From contig JADIXX010000006.1 of NCBI GenBank assembly GCA_016705575.1, forward strand, positions 62,001 to 126,000: DNA of 64,000 nucleotides. Direction: 5' to 3'. A model generated the notes under the pieces. It had not been told where the DNA came from and ran no database searches. It was given only the letters and a program-made list of their open reading frames with translations. Below are positions 19,056-27,562 of this stretch, piece by piece. Positions within the stretch are counted from its first letter, which is position 1. Each line of letters opens with the position of its first letter. The translations under genes were made by a program, and so were the position numbers. Origin of the DNA: Candidatus Aalborgicola defluviihabitans (GTDB lineage Bacteria > Pseudomonadota > Gammaproteobacteria > Burkholderiales > Burkholderiaceae_C).

Positions 19056-20303
19056 ATGTACCTGATACAGAAGGCAATCCTTGCCTCGGCAGGATCGCTC
19101 CTAATGAGCTAGTTAGCGATACTACCTGCCGTCGCTGCGGATCGTTCCATGGGTTTCGGTGTGGATTTCGGCGGGACCCCGGGGCGTTGGAATGCGATCA
19201 CGGACGTTCCGGGGGTCTCTGTTGGTCACGTGACCCTGATTTCGGGGCAAGGCGTTCTGCGCCGAGGCGAAGGACCGGTTCGCACCGGAGTGACAGCGGT
19301 ATTGCCGCGCGGACAGGACCGGATGGCAGAACCCGTCTTTGCCGGCTTGTATTCCATGAATGGCAATGGTGAATTGACCGGGAGTTACTGGGTTGCCGAG
19401 TCAGGGCTGCTGTCCGGGCCGATCATGCTTACAGGAACTACAGGGGTGGGGGCCGTTCGCAGCGCGGTAGCCGACTGGGGGGCTTAGCAGCCCGATCCTG
19501 CTTTGGCTTGGGATCTCGAATTGCCTGTCGTTGGTGAAACCTGGGACGGTCTTCTCAACGACGAGTATGGCTTTCATGTGAAGCCGGAACATGCCATAAC
19601 GGCAATGAAAAGCGCGACGTCCGGCCCGGTAGTGGAAGGTTCCGTCGGTGGCGGTACCGGCATGATATGCCACGGTTTCAAGGGGGGTATCGGTACCGCC
19701 TCACGCAAGGTCGTCATTGAGGACGGCGAGTATGTGGTGGGAGTCCTCGTTCAGTGCAACTACGGTTCCCGTCGGTTGCTGAACGTGAATGGAATCAAGG
19801 TAGGGCAGGCCATTGTTGAGCAGCCGGTCTGTTTCGAGGGGACGGAAAAGCCAAAATCCATTCACGCGGCCGATGTGCCGGCCTGTGATGAGAAATCACC
19901 GCCACCCCGCAACACCCGCCGCGAAGGGTCGGGTTCTATTATTGTCATTGTCGCAACTAACGCCCCATTTTTACCGCACCAACTCCATCGACTGGCGCGA
20001 CGTGTTCCCTTGGGTATTGGGAAAATGGGTGGATTGGGAGAGGATGGATCGGGTGAAATATTTGTCGCTTTTTCCACTCAGCCCTTTGTGAAGCCTTCAG
20101 GCTCCAACTCGGTGCCTGTTCAACAACTGGATAACGGGCAAATGAATCCTTTCTTCGAAGCCACTGTTCAGGCAACGCAGGAAGCAATCCTCAATGCCAT
20201 GCTCGCAGCGGAAACCATGACCGGTGCGGATCGAATCCGTGTTCCTGCTTTGCCCAAAGATCGCTTCCGTGCGCTGATTCAGCATCGATCTAAGTTGCAC
20301 TAG
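19056..20303 (+). pseudogene. P1 family (DmpA/S58) aminopeptidase with two in-frame amber codons
   Basis: One frame runs from the ATG at 19056 (GGAG site 8 bp upstream) to the TAG at 20301, interrupted only by TAG at 19110-19112 and TAG at 19485-19487. The start encodes a signal-peptide-like MYLIQKAILASAGSLLMS, the first amber falls inside it, and the continuation LAILPAVAADRS would complete it. Then come NAITDVPGVSVGHVTLI, EGSVGGGTGMICHGFKGG and EGSGSIIVIVATNAP. The Gly-Ser of that last motif (Ser codon at 19935) is the self-cleavage site and nucleophile of the family, which removes N-terminal residues, often D-amino acids or beta-peptides. Without readthrough no full enzyme is made. Internal starts at 19149 and 19503 give only fragments. 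Confidence 0.75.
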
Positions 20304-20342
20304 TCAATTCGACCACACTTCGTTCACTGCTTAAATCACACC

Positions 20343-21002
20343 ATGACAAATCGCCGCGGCTTCTTGAAATACCCCTTGCTCACTGTTGCTGTACCGGCCA
20401 TGCAGTTGACCGGCTGTGGCGGTGGCGATAGTCCCGCGCAAGCGCAGTGCCTTATTCCCAGCGTTTCCAACCTTATTCCGGTTCCATTGACCCGGCAAGC
20501 GGCGGATTACACCTGTGGCATCACGGCAGTTCAGTCGATCCTTGGTTACTATGGCATTGATCGTCGCCAGGATGTTCTGATCGCCGCGATGCAACCGGAT
20601 CCGGATAGGGGTACGAACTATCAGAATGTGCTGGCCTATGCGATATCTTTGGGATTCGAAGCCTCCGCGCGCAACGGCATGACCCTGGACGAACTGAAGG
20701 GTCGCATTGATAGCCGAATCCCGGTTCTATTGGCCATTCAGGCCTGGGCAACGCCACCAGTTGACTGGAGCACATTCGAAAATGGGCACTATGTGGTTGC
20801 TGTGGGTTATGACAATGACCATTTTTATTTCATGGACCCATCGACACTGGGTCACTACACCTACATCCCGATTCCAGAATTTCTTGAGCGCTGGCACGAC
20901 CATGACGATTACCAGAAGCAGGATTTGTTTCATTTTGGCATCGTCATGATCAAACATGACGCACTCCCTTATGCACCGGATCAGGTTACTCGTCTGGAGT
21001 GA
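20343..21002 (+). CDS. Lipoprotein with a C39-like cysteine peptidase domain
   Basis: The 219-residue protein starts MTNRRGFLKYPLLTV, a Tat-like or lipoprotein signal with lipobox LTGC (C25). The mature part has the papain-like C39 layout: C58 in DYTCGITAVQSILGYYG, H149 in NGHYVVAVGYD and D165 in FYFMDPS. This places a peptidase-like domain at the membrane surface, facing the periplasm. It begins 39 bp behind the P1 peptidase gene and may belong to the same transcript, hinting at a small peptide-processing unit. Its substrate is unknown. Confidence 0.75.
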   Translation: MTNRRGFLKYPLLTVAVPAMQLTGCGGGDSPAQAQCLIPSVSNLIPVPLTRQAADYTCGITAVQSILGYYGIDRRQDVLIAAMQPDPDRGTNYQNVLAYAISLGFEASARNGMTLDELKGRIDSRIPVLLAIQAWATPPVDWSTFENGHYVVAVGYDNDHFYFMDPSTLGHYTYIPIPEFLERWHDHDDYQKQDLFHFGIVMIKHDALPYAPDQVTRLE

Positions 21003-21261
21003 AAAGTGAATTGAATGGGGGCAGCCCGGCCGGATCAGGCTCTGGCCCTTGTCAGAAATTTTGCGCAAACCATGCTACAAGATGACAGCCATGTCGTGCA
21101 AGGCCTCAGCAGCATCCGTACCGAATCCAGGTGCTCGACTGGCGTTTCCTGCGCCAGCGCGGCGACATGCTTCTGGCGACGCACACTTGGCGTTCTAGGT
21201 AATTCCACACTGCCAACTTTGACGGTTTGGCCTGTGATGGGTCTGGTCGCATTGAATTAAA

Positions 21262-22582
21262 TCAAGGTGTCAAATCCGCGGACCCGTGCGAAAGACCGGC
21301 GCGCGGAAAGAACTGGTAGTTGCTGCGACCGCAGTTTTTGGCGCGATACATAGCGGTATCGGCGTGTCGAATCAGCTCATCGGCCGTAGCGCCATCATCG
21401 GGAAAGACGCTGATGCCGATGGATGGAGACACCGACACGGCACGACCATCAATGATGACTTCGACACTGACCGACTCAATTAGGTTGACGGCCACCAAGC
21501 CGGCATCGTCTGGACTGGCAATGTCGGTGAGCACGATCAGGAACTCGTCGCCACCCAGGCGCGCCACCACATCGGCGTCACGCACGGCGAGCTTGAGGCG
21601 ACACGCGACTTCCCGCAGCAGCGCGTCGCCTGCATGGTGCCCCAGGGAATCATTGACCAGTTTGAAGTTGTCGAGGTCAATGAACAAAGTGGCGACCGCC
21701 GTCCGCCTTCGCCGGGCCAAGGCCAGAATGCTGTCGAGTCGCTCCATCAGGTAGAGCCGGTTCGGTAGTTGCGTAAGCGTGTCATGCAGTGCCATGAATT
21801 CGATGCGCGCCTGAGCCGCTTTGCGCGCACGGATGTCCCTCAGCACGGCCAAGCGGTACGTGCCGCCCTTGAACGGCATCGTCTTGCCAACAATTTCGAC
21901 CGGAATCTCAACACCATTGGTGTCAAGGACCGCTGCTTCATACGGATCTTCGTGGCCGGACTGCATGTACTCGCTGACGGTGGGCTTCCATCGCTCAGGG
22001 ATAAAGTCCAAGGTGTTGCGCCCGACAATGTCCGTAGAGGTCCGGCCGAGCAGTCCCTGCAGCGCGTCGTTGACATCCGTGACCACGCCGTTGTGATGGA
22101 ACACGACACCCTCGGTGGTAGCTTCGGCCAGTTTACGCATGCGCTCTTCACTGTCGCGGATCGCGCGTTCAGCCTGCCACTGGGTTGTGATGTCGCTGAT
22201 CAGTACAAATGCACCCAGTTGGGTCTGGCCATCATCGAGGTGGGGAATCAAGTTGACCTCAATTACCCGCTGGGTGCCATCGGGCAAAGTCTGCTCGCGC
22301 ACGTATTGAACGGTCTTGCCGGCGACCACTTGCCGCACGTGTGGCTCAATCATGGCCCAAGCGGCCTCGCCAATGGCTTCGCGCACGGTCTTGCCAAGGA
22401 TGGTCTGGGGCGTCCAGCCGTTGTACTCGGCATAACGTCGGTTGGCAAACTGGCACTGCAAGGTGTGCACCTCGTAGTACGCGATCAACGCCGGCACCGA
22501 GTCGGCAATCAAACGCAACAACGAATCGCCTCGAACCCATGGGGCGATTGTTGAGGTCCGGCTTATCGGTCGAAGACATCAT
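21262..22582 (-). pseudogene. PAS-PAS-GGDEF diguanylate cyclase, start separated by a frameshift
   Basis: The main frame (22521-21262) holds a first PAS domain (SVPALIAYYEVHTLQCQFAN), a second (TEGVVFHHNGVVTDVND) and a GGDEF domain with the active-site motif LGGDEF and an unbroken C-terminal half. The RxxD inhibitory site is not evident just upstream (LKLAVRDADVVARLGGDEF has RDAD, which fits RxxD loosely). A natural start, MMSSTDKPDLNNRP at 22582, lies in another frame; the switch would be near 22530-22550. In the main frame itself only a TTG at 22519-22521 could start translation. It makes or senses c-di-GMP at the cytoplasmic side; the PAS ligands are unknown. Confidence 0.75.
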
Positions 22583-22840
22583 TTTGCATTTATATCGCGC
22601 AGGTTTTCACGATAGCAGAACTGCGGTAAAACGCACGCCCAGACGTTGCCAACTAGTTCCCATGCAGACAGTCCAGACAACTATGGGTAGGACATTCGAC
22701 CGCTTGAGGTCAAGTATGGTGCCGAAATAGGTCCGCGGGGTTCACGCTTTCCCTTATGCGGCGACCAAATATTCCAATCTTCTGCCCCCACCGGCACAAT
22801 CGCTTCGGACCACTCTACAGTACCCAATGCCAACCCACGT

Positions 22841-23698
22841 TCACGCTCGGGTAAGCCGCTTCGGCGCCACGGACACTAATGCGATGCCTCCAAGAATGGC
22901 CAGGCCAGTCCAACTCAGGCGCTGCGTCCAAACCTCCCCCAGAAGAAGTGTTCCTCCGATGGCCGCTAGAAGCGGCACGCTGAGCTGCACCGTAGCGGCG
23001 GCGCTGGAGCGCAAATGCGGCAGGACGGTGTACCAGACGATGTAGCCAAACCCCGAAGTGATGGCCCCAGAGCACAACGCGAAGGCCACACCGGCACTGC
23101 TCGCCGAGAGCTGCGTGACGCACACAACGACCAGTAGCACAGCAAACGGGACGGACCGCAAAAAGTTGCCAGCGGTGGTGGCACCGGCATTGAGCGACTT
23201 TTTACCATGCAGCGAGTAAGCGCCCCAGCCCACGCCTGCAGCCATCATGAGAACCGCACTGCCCAGCGGCGGCGCGCTCAAGCCGGGCAGCAGCAGCGCT
23301 ACCAGTCCGCCCATGGCAACCAACAGCCCGAGCCACTGGCGCACGGACAAGCGTTCCCCCTGCCAAAGACTCGTACCCACCATCGTGGCCTGCACGGACC
23401 CGAAGAGCAACAACGCCCCAATACCTGCCGGCAAACTGACGTATGCAAACGAAAATGTGGCCGCATAAGCCGCCAACCAGAAGGCCGGCACCCAACCGCC
23501 ACTCGTGGTTGGCGACACCCCGCGAAGCCGCATCACGACCACGAGCATCGCGGCGCCTGACATCAGACGAATGGCAGCAAAGCTGGCCGGGTCGATGGCG
23601 TCGCTTTTGAGCGCAACGCGGCAAAGCAGCGAGTTAGCCGCAAAGGCCAGCATCGAGAGCAAGGTCAGTAGAAAAACGGAAAAATATTTCGACTGCAT
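22841..23698 (-). CDS. EamA/DMT-family transporter
   Basis: A 285-residue inner-membrane protein with about ten helices in two repeated halves, as in the drug/metabolite transporter superfamily. The ATG at 23696-23698 begins MQSKYFSVFLLTLLSML. The first half includes RLMSGAAMLVVVMRLRG and the second LSVPLLAAIGGTLLLGE, near the conserved end of the fold. Substrate cannot be inferred. It ends 19 bp after the DUF1289 gene stop on the same strand and may be co-transcribed with it. Confidence 0.85.
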   Translation of the reverse strand: MQSKYFSVFLLTLLSMLAFAANSLLCRVALKSDAIDPASFAAIRLMSGAAMLVVVMRLRGVSPTTSGGWVPAFWLAAYAATFSFAYVSLPAGIGALLLFGSVQATMVGTSLWQGERLSVRQWLGLLVAMGGLVALLLPGLSAPPLGSAVLMMAAGVGWGAYSLHGKKSLNAGATTAGNFLRSVPFAVLLVVVCVTQLSASSAGVAFALCSGAITSGFGYIVWYTVLPHLRSSAAATVQLSVPLLAAIGGTLLLGEVWTQRLSWTGLAILGGIALVSVAPKRLTRA

Positions 23699-23716
23699 CA
23701 GGTCAAGTATGGCAAA

Positions 23717-23977
23717 TCAAGAGGTTGCACTCTTTTTCACCGACTGCACGCCCCCCACACACGGTGCAAACACGGTCTCACCATTTTTAAACGCTTCAGC
23801 CCGCTGCTCGCAACGCCGCAGTACTTCCCGCCGCTGATCGTTGCTGTAGGCAACCCACCAGTCACGCTCGTCCTGCGTGCGAAAACACCCCCTGCACAGG
23901 CCAACTTCCGGGTTCATCTCACAAACATTGATGCAGGGTGAACGCACCTGTATTGGGGTAATTGCATTGGTATTCAT
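23717..23977 (-). CDS. DUF1289 domain protein
   Basis: An 86-residue protein with the family signature SPCINVCEMNPEVGLCRGCFR, whose four cysteines suggest a small metal or iron-sulfur site. Function of the family is not known. It is followed closely by the EamA transporter gene. Confidence 0.85.
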   Translation of the reverse strand: MNTNAITPIQVRSPCINVCEMNPEVGLCRGCFRTQDERDWWVAYSNDQRREVLRRCEQRAEAFKNGETVFAPCVGGVQSVKKSATS

Positions 23978-24060
23978 CTAGATCTTTCTCAAAGCGGATA
24001 TTCGTTCCAACCAGCAGACCCGCGCCTGGTTGATGCCACGGTTCGCGTGTTGACTGCGCG

Positions 24061-24357
24061 CTACGCCTCTCTCGACCACTCGGTCGAGTCCCAAAAATCA
24101 TCCGCGTGGCGCGCGCCGCGAATCAATGCTGCCAAGCCGGCCTCCTCCTCACACTGGCGCAGGCAGGCCTCAAATTCGGGTGTCAGCCCACGATAGACCT
24201 CCATCCAGGTGTGACAACCATCTTGCACTCCAGGACGTCGCTTAAGTTCACCCGGCACACCACACAGGTCAAACACGCGTTGCTGTAGCCCCTGCACACG
24301 TTGCTGCAACACCAGCGCTTGGTCAGCCGGAACGCGGTAGTAAATGTAGCGATCCAT
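24061..24357 (-). CDS. DUF4936 family protein
   Basis: A 98-residue protein starting MDRYIYYRVPADQALVLQQ, with TWMEVYRGLTPEFEACL and an FWDSTEW end. The short-chain layout is typical of the DUF4936 family, which is largely restricted to Burkholderiales; its role is unknown. It stands alone, with about 80 bp on each side. Confidence 0.8.
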   Translation of the reverse strand: MDRYIYYRVPADQALVLQQRVQGLQQRVFDLCGVPGELKRRPGVQDGCHTWMEVYRGLTPEFEACLRQCEEEAGLAALIRGARHADDFWDSTEWSREA

Positions 24358-24433
24358 GGCATCTCCTGTCAGATTTGCTGAAAACTCGAGTGCGTTGCAG
24401 CCGCGCTTTCGACGGCCATCATGTCACAGGAGC

Positions 24434-25075
24434 CTACCACCGCAATGTCCGTGGCCCCAGCAGCGCCCCGACCGCTGCCGGAATTGCGATACCCACAACG
24501 TACCAGATGCCGATGAAAGGTGCCCCCGATTCCGGGCAATGCAAGGCATAAACCAATGCGGCCAGCGCACCCGCCAGCAAGCCGGCGCTGGCGCCGGCCC
24601 ATGCCGGGCGGGTCGGCGCCAATCCCTTCATCACCCAGAACGTCGCCACGAACAGCGGCAGTGAAATCAGGGCGATGCTAAATGGACAGGTTTTCCAGGT
24701 CGCGCCCAGAATCAAGCCGGCGCGCTGCTCCGGGTCGGCGCCAAGCAGCACCAGCGCTGCAACCAGCCACAGCAACAGGACCGGGGCGGCAAGCGCAGCC
24801 CAGGCACCGCCCACCCGCATGCCAGGGCGCGCCAGGCGTTCAGTGGCAATATAGGCCGCCAGTGCCAGAACGCCGGCAAACGCCATCTTGACCCAAAATA
24901 TCAACTCGCCCATGGCTTGTGCCAGGTCTGCGCGCAGGCCATGGGTCAGCACCAGAAGCAGCACCGCGCCGACAATGCCAAGGCCAAGTGCGAGGGCGAA
25001 ACGCCGGCCCACGCTATGTGTGGGCACTGGGGCAGCCCCGGTGGCGAGCAGGGAAATTAGATCGTCGGTCTTCAT
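24434..25075 (-). CDS. nrsF: NrsF/DUF1109-type anti-sigma factor
   Basis: A 213-residue membrane protein with about six helices: MKTDDLISLLATGAAPVPTH, then VGAVLLLVLTHGL, WVKMAFAGVLALAAY, and FIGIWYVVGIAIPAA near the end. DUF1109 proteins (NrsF) hold ECF sigma factors of the SigF type inactive at the membrane, as shown in Caulobacter. Its start overlaps the sigma gene stop by 4 bp (ATGA), so the two are translationally coupled. Two conserved cysteines used for sensing in the family may be those in WKTCPFS and ALHCPES. Confidence 0.88.
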   Translation of the reverse strand: MKTDDLISLLATGAAPVPTHSVGRRFALALGLGIVGAVLLLVLTHGLRADLAQAMGELIFWVKMAFAGVLALAAYIATERLARPGMRVGGAWAALAAPVLLLWLVAALVLLGADPEQRAGLILGATWKTCPFSIALISLPLFVATFWVMKGLAPTRPAWAGASAGLLAGALAALVYALHCPESGAPFIGIWYVVGIAIPAAVGALLGPRTLRW

Positions 25076-25629
25076 GTGTTTCCCCTGATTCTGGCTGCCA
25101 GCGCTTTCAAGCCCCGGTGAACACCTATTTTGACGGCCGACTCCGACATGCCGGTTAGCTGTGACGTCTCCACCACCGACCGCCCTTCAAGCTTGACGTG
25201 CACTATGGGAAGCCGCTGCCCGTCGGGCAGACTGGCGAGCATTTGACCCAGGTCCTTGCGGGCATCTGACGCATCGGTGTCGGATGCGGCAAAGACTTCC
25301 AATTCGTCATCCAGCGGATCAGTCAGTGCCTCGCGCGTGGCACGGGCGCGCAGCAAATCCACCAGTTTGTAGCGCGCGATGGCATGCACCCAGGCTGTGA
25401 GTGGCTGGTCGCTGCGGTAGGTATGGCGCTGGTTGTGTACCGCCAGCAGTGTTTCTTGCACTAGATCCTCCACGTCGTCGGGTCGTTGAAAAAGCCTCTT
25501 TCTGTAGTAGGCCCGCAGGTGCGCGCTTAAGGCTTTCAGAAAACAGTGGTAGGCCGCAGCATCGCCCTGCAAACCTTGCAGTAACGACTCGCGCAACAGT
25601 CTCTCGCTTTGCGCGAACCGGTCATCCAT
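25072..25629 (-). CDS. sigF: ECF sigma factor, SigF type
   Basis: Contains sigma region 2 (DDVEDLVQETLLAVHNQRHTY, LTAWVHAIARYKLVDLLR) and region 4 (LPDGQRLPIVHVKLEGRSV, SESAVKIGVHRGLKAL). The frame is open to an ATG at 25647, but that codon lies within the spacer of a GTAACC-N16-CGAA promoter and would not be on the transcript. The next ATG, at 25629 (MDDRFAQSERLL), is therefore the better start and would give a leaderless or nearly leaderless mRNA. SigF homologues in Caulobacter respond to metals and hypochlorite-type stress and induce methionine sulfoxide repair genes, which matches the divergent gene cluster here. Confidence 0.9.
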   Translation of the reverse strand: MDDRFAQSERLLRESLLQGLQGDAAAYHCFLKALSAHLRAYYRKRLFQRPDDVEDLVQETLLAVHNQRHTYRSDQPLTAWVHAIARYKLVDLLRARATREALTDPLDDELEVFAASDTDASDARKDLGQMLASLPDGQRLPIVHVKLEGRSVVETSQLTGMSESAVKIGVHRGLKALAARIRGNT

Positions 25630-25637
25630 TACTACTG

Positions 25638-25663
25638 TTCGTTCCATGCGGGCATTGGGTTAC
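25638..25663 (-). promoter_or_regulatory. SigF-type promoter upstream of sigF-nrsF
   Basis: Reading the minus strand, GTAACC (25663-25658), 16 bp, then CGAA (25641-25638). This matches the -35 and -10 boxes described for Caulobacter SigF. It means the sigma gene activates its own operon. The proposed ATG at 25629 lies 9 bp beyond the -10 box. Confidence 0.75.
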
Positions 25664-25707
25664 AGGAAGCGCAAAAAAAATATTTTTTGCAAATTGTTGT
25701 TCCAACT

Positions 25708-25733
25708 GTAACCGGCGGGCCGTGTGCGGCGAA
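25708..25733 (+). promoter_or_regulatory. SigF-type promoter upstream of the cytochrome b/molybdoenzyme/MsrA operon
   Basis: GTAACC at 25708-25713, 16 bp, CGAA at 25730-25733: exactly the same spacing as the opposite promoter, 44 bp away. It predicts that the plus-strand cluster 25.8-28.2 kb is the direct target of the divergently encoded sigma factor. Confidence 0.75.
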
Positions 25734-25758
25734 GTACCTAGCAATCGGAAAGCAAATC

Positions 25759-25803
25759 ATGAATACAGACCGTTCAGTTCAAAAACATGGCTTGGCGCCT
25801 TAG
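25759..25803 (+). CDS. Possible 14-codon leader ORF
   Basis: ATG at 25759 follows GGAAAGCAAATC and encodes MNTDRSVQKHGLAP before a TAG at 25801, just downstream of the SigF-type promoter and 5-12 bp ahead of the cytochrome b gene. It could be a leader peptide or coupling ORF; its short length makes chance equally possible. Confidence 0.25.
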   Translation: MNTDRSVQKHGLAP

Positions 25804-25814
25804 ACGGAATGACA

Positions 25815-26411
25815 ATGAGCCATCTCACACAAATCGTTCACCCAGCGTGGCTGCGCGCCATGCACTGGCTCAATGCCCTGGCAGTGGTGGTGCTCATGAT
25901 GAGCGGCTGGAGAATCTACAACGCCACCGCGTTCCTGGGCTTTGCGATCCCGAAGGACATCACGCTGGGCGGCTGGTTGGGTGGCGCCTTGCAATGGCAC
26001 TTCGCAGCGATGTGGCTGCTGGCGGCCAATGGTTTGCTGTATTTGTCCTTCAATCTGGGAACCGGTCGCCTGTGGCGCAAATTCTTCCCCCTATCGGGCG
26101 CCGCCCTGCTGGCGGATGTTCGGGCGGCGCTTCAGGGCAGGCTGGCCCATGCCGACCCCCGCCACTACAACATGGTGCAAAAGCTGGCCTATTTGCTGGT
26201 TATCGCCGACAGCCTGGCGCTGGTGCTCTCCGGGCTGGTGCTATGGAAGTCTGTGCAATTCCCGCTGCTGAGGGAACTGGTCGGCGGCTATGAGGGCGCG
26301 CGGCGGGTTCATTTCTTCGCCATGGCCGTGCTGGCCGCCTTTGTGCTGGTCCATCTGCTGATGGTGGCGCTGGTACCGCGCACTTTGCGCACCATGGTTC
26401 GTGGTCATTGA
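25815..26411 (+). CDS. Membrane cytochrome b (b561/YedZ-like) partner of a molybdoenzyme
   Basis: A 198-residue protein starting MSHLTQIVHPAWLRAMHWLN, with four main helices and candidate heme-binding histidines in H-WL, QWHFAAMWLL, RVHFFAMAVL and VLVHLLMV. Cytochromes of this type feed electrons across the membrane to periplasmic SUOX-fold enzymes such as the next gene. ATG at 25809 is an alternative start; 25815 keeps a better distance from the GGA ribosome site. It precedes the molybdoenzyme by 13 bp. Confidence 0.85.
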   Translation: MSHLTQIVHPAWLRAMHWLNALAVVVLMMSGWRIYNATAFLGFAIPKDITLGGWLGGALQWHFAAMWLLAANGLLYLSFNLGTGRLWRKFFPLSGAALLADVRAALQGRLAHADPRHYNMVQKLAYLLVIADSLALVLSGLVLWKSVQFPLLRELVGGYEGARRVHFFAMAVLAAFVLVHLLMVALVPRTLRTMVRGH

Positions 26412-26424
26412 GAAAGCCCAAAGT

Positions 26425-27180
26425 ATGAATATCAAGAGCCCTTTGCGCCTGGCAGTCGATGGAGAGCTGGTGCTGAAAGAAGCGACCCGGCGCAGCTTTC
26501 TGCGCCGCTCGCTCACGCTGGGCGGTCTGGCCATGCTAACGGGTTGTTCGCTGGTCGATGAGGCCAGTGTGGACACCGCCCTGAGCCGGATTTCACGCAT
26601 CAATGACGATGTGCAGGGATGGCTGTTCGATCCCAACCGGCTGGCCCCGACCTATCCCGAGTCGATGATCACTCGGCCCTTTCCCTTCAATGCCTACTAT
26701 GGTGAAGACGAGATACGGGAAATTGAGGAGAGCAGCTACCGCCTGGAAGTCACTGGCCTGGTCGCCGACCGTCGCCAATGGACTCTGCGCGAGCTGCGCG
26801 CCATGCCGCAGATCGAGCAAGTCACCCGTCATATTTGTGTGGAAGGTTGGAGCGCGATTGGCAAATGGGGCGGTGTCTCGTTTGCCAGCTTTCTGCGCCG
26901 CGCAGGCGCCGATCTCAGCGCCAAATACGTGGGCTTCAAGTGCGCCGACGACTACTTCACCAGCATTGACATGGCCACCGCACTGCACCCACAAACCGTG
27001 CTGGCGCTGACCTATGACGGACAACCGCTGCCGCCCAAGTATGGATTCCCGATGAAACTGCGCATGCCCACCAAGCTGGGATACAAGAATCCGAAACACA
27101 TTCAGGCGATTTTCGTCACCAACACTTACCCCGGAGGCTACTGGGAAGACCAGGGGTACAACTGGTTCGGAGGTAGTTGA
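26425..27180 (+). CDS. SUOX-fold molybdopterin oxidoreductase, MsrP-like, lipoprotein
   Basis: The 251-residue protein has an N-terminal RRSFLRRSLTLGGLAMLTGC sequence, combining a Tat-like twin arginine with a lipobox (C41). The sulfite-oxidase-fold domain follows, with the molybdenum ligand C138 in RHICVEGWSAIGKWGG and a later YGFPMKLRMPTKLGYKNPK. The order cytochrome b, SUOX-fold enzyme, MsrA and control by a SigF-type factor point to periplasmic methionine sulfoxide or related sulfoxide repair, but the substrate is inferred. ATG at 26425 is preferred over 26401 because of the GAGAAAG site upstream. Confidence 0.85.
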   Translation: MNIKSPLRLAVDGELVLKEATRRSFLRRSLTLGGLAMLTGCSLVDEASVDTALSRISRINDDVQGWLFDPNRLAPTYPESMITRPFPFNAYYGEDEIREIEESSYRLEVTGLVADRRQWTLRELRAMPQIEQVTRHICVEGWSAIGKWGGVSFASFLRRAGADLSAKYVGFKCADDYFTSIDMATALHPQTVLALTYDGQPLPPKYGFPMKLRMPTKLGYKNPKHIQAIFVTNTYPGGYWEDQGYNWFGGS

Positions 27181-27251
27181 GTCCAACCGCTCGACTGCCC
27201 TGAAAACTCTGGCAATTCCGCCAATTCACCACCACTTCAATGGAACTCACC

Positions 27252-27551
27252 ATGAAATCGATCACTACCGCCCTCTTGTCCGCCACCCTGTTGATTTCGG
27301 GGGGCGCGGCCTACGCCCAAGACGCCATGCACAAGGACGCCATGTCCAAGGACGGCATGCAGAAAGAAGCGATGGCCAAAGATGCCATGCACAAGGATGA
27401 CATGTCCAAGGACGGCATGAAAAAGGACAGCATGAAGAAACCCACCGTCAAGAAAGACACCATGATGAAGAATGACAGCATGGCCAAGGATGGCATGAAA
27501 AAAGATGCGATGGCCACCGATGCAATGGGCAAAGACGAGATGAAGAAATAG
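27252..27551 (+). CDS. Secreted MXKD-repeat (pentapeptide) protein
   Basis: A signal peptide (MKSITTALLSATLLISGG...AYA) is followed by about a dozen repeats of the form MxKDx (DAMHKDAMSKDGMQKEAM), with a (K/T)-rich end. The protein is extremely rich in methionine and lysine. It lies between a putative sulfoxide reductase and MsrA, so the methionines may act as a sacrificial oxidant sink or metal ligands; that is inference. Related MXKDX proteins occur in SigF-controlled stress operons. Confidence 0.85.
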   Translation: MKSITTALLSATLLISGGAAYAQDAMHKDAMSKDGMQKEAMAKDAMHKDDMSKDGMKKDSMKKPTVKKDTMMKNDSMAKDGMKKDAMATDAMGKDEMKK

Positions 27552-27562
27552 GGAGCGCCGCC

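Noticed and set aside
19056..20303. Pyrrolysine-type or general amber recoding in the P1 peptidase
   Set aside because: TAG is used as a normal stop in this window, including at the end of the same gene, and no supporting genes are seen; nonsense mutation is simpler.
21015..21260. 81-codon open frame between the C39-like gene and the PAS-GGDEF gene
   Set aside because: No ribosome site, no family resemblance, and composition like random sequence.
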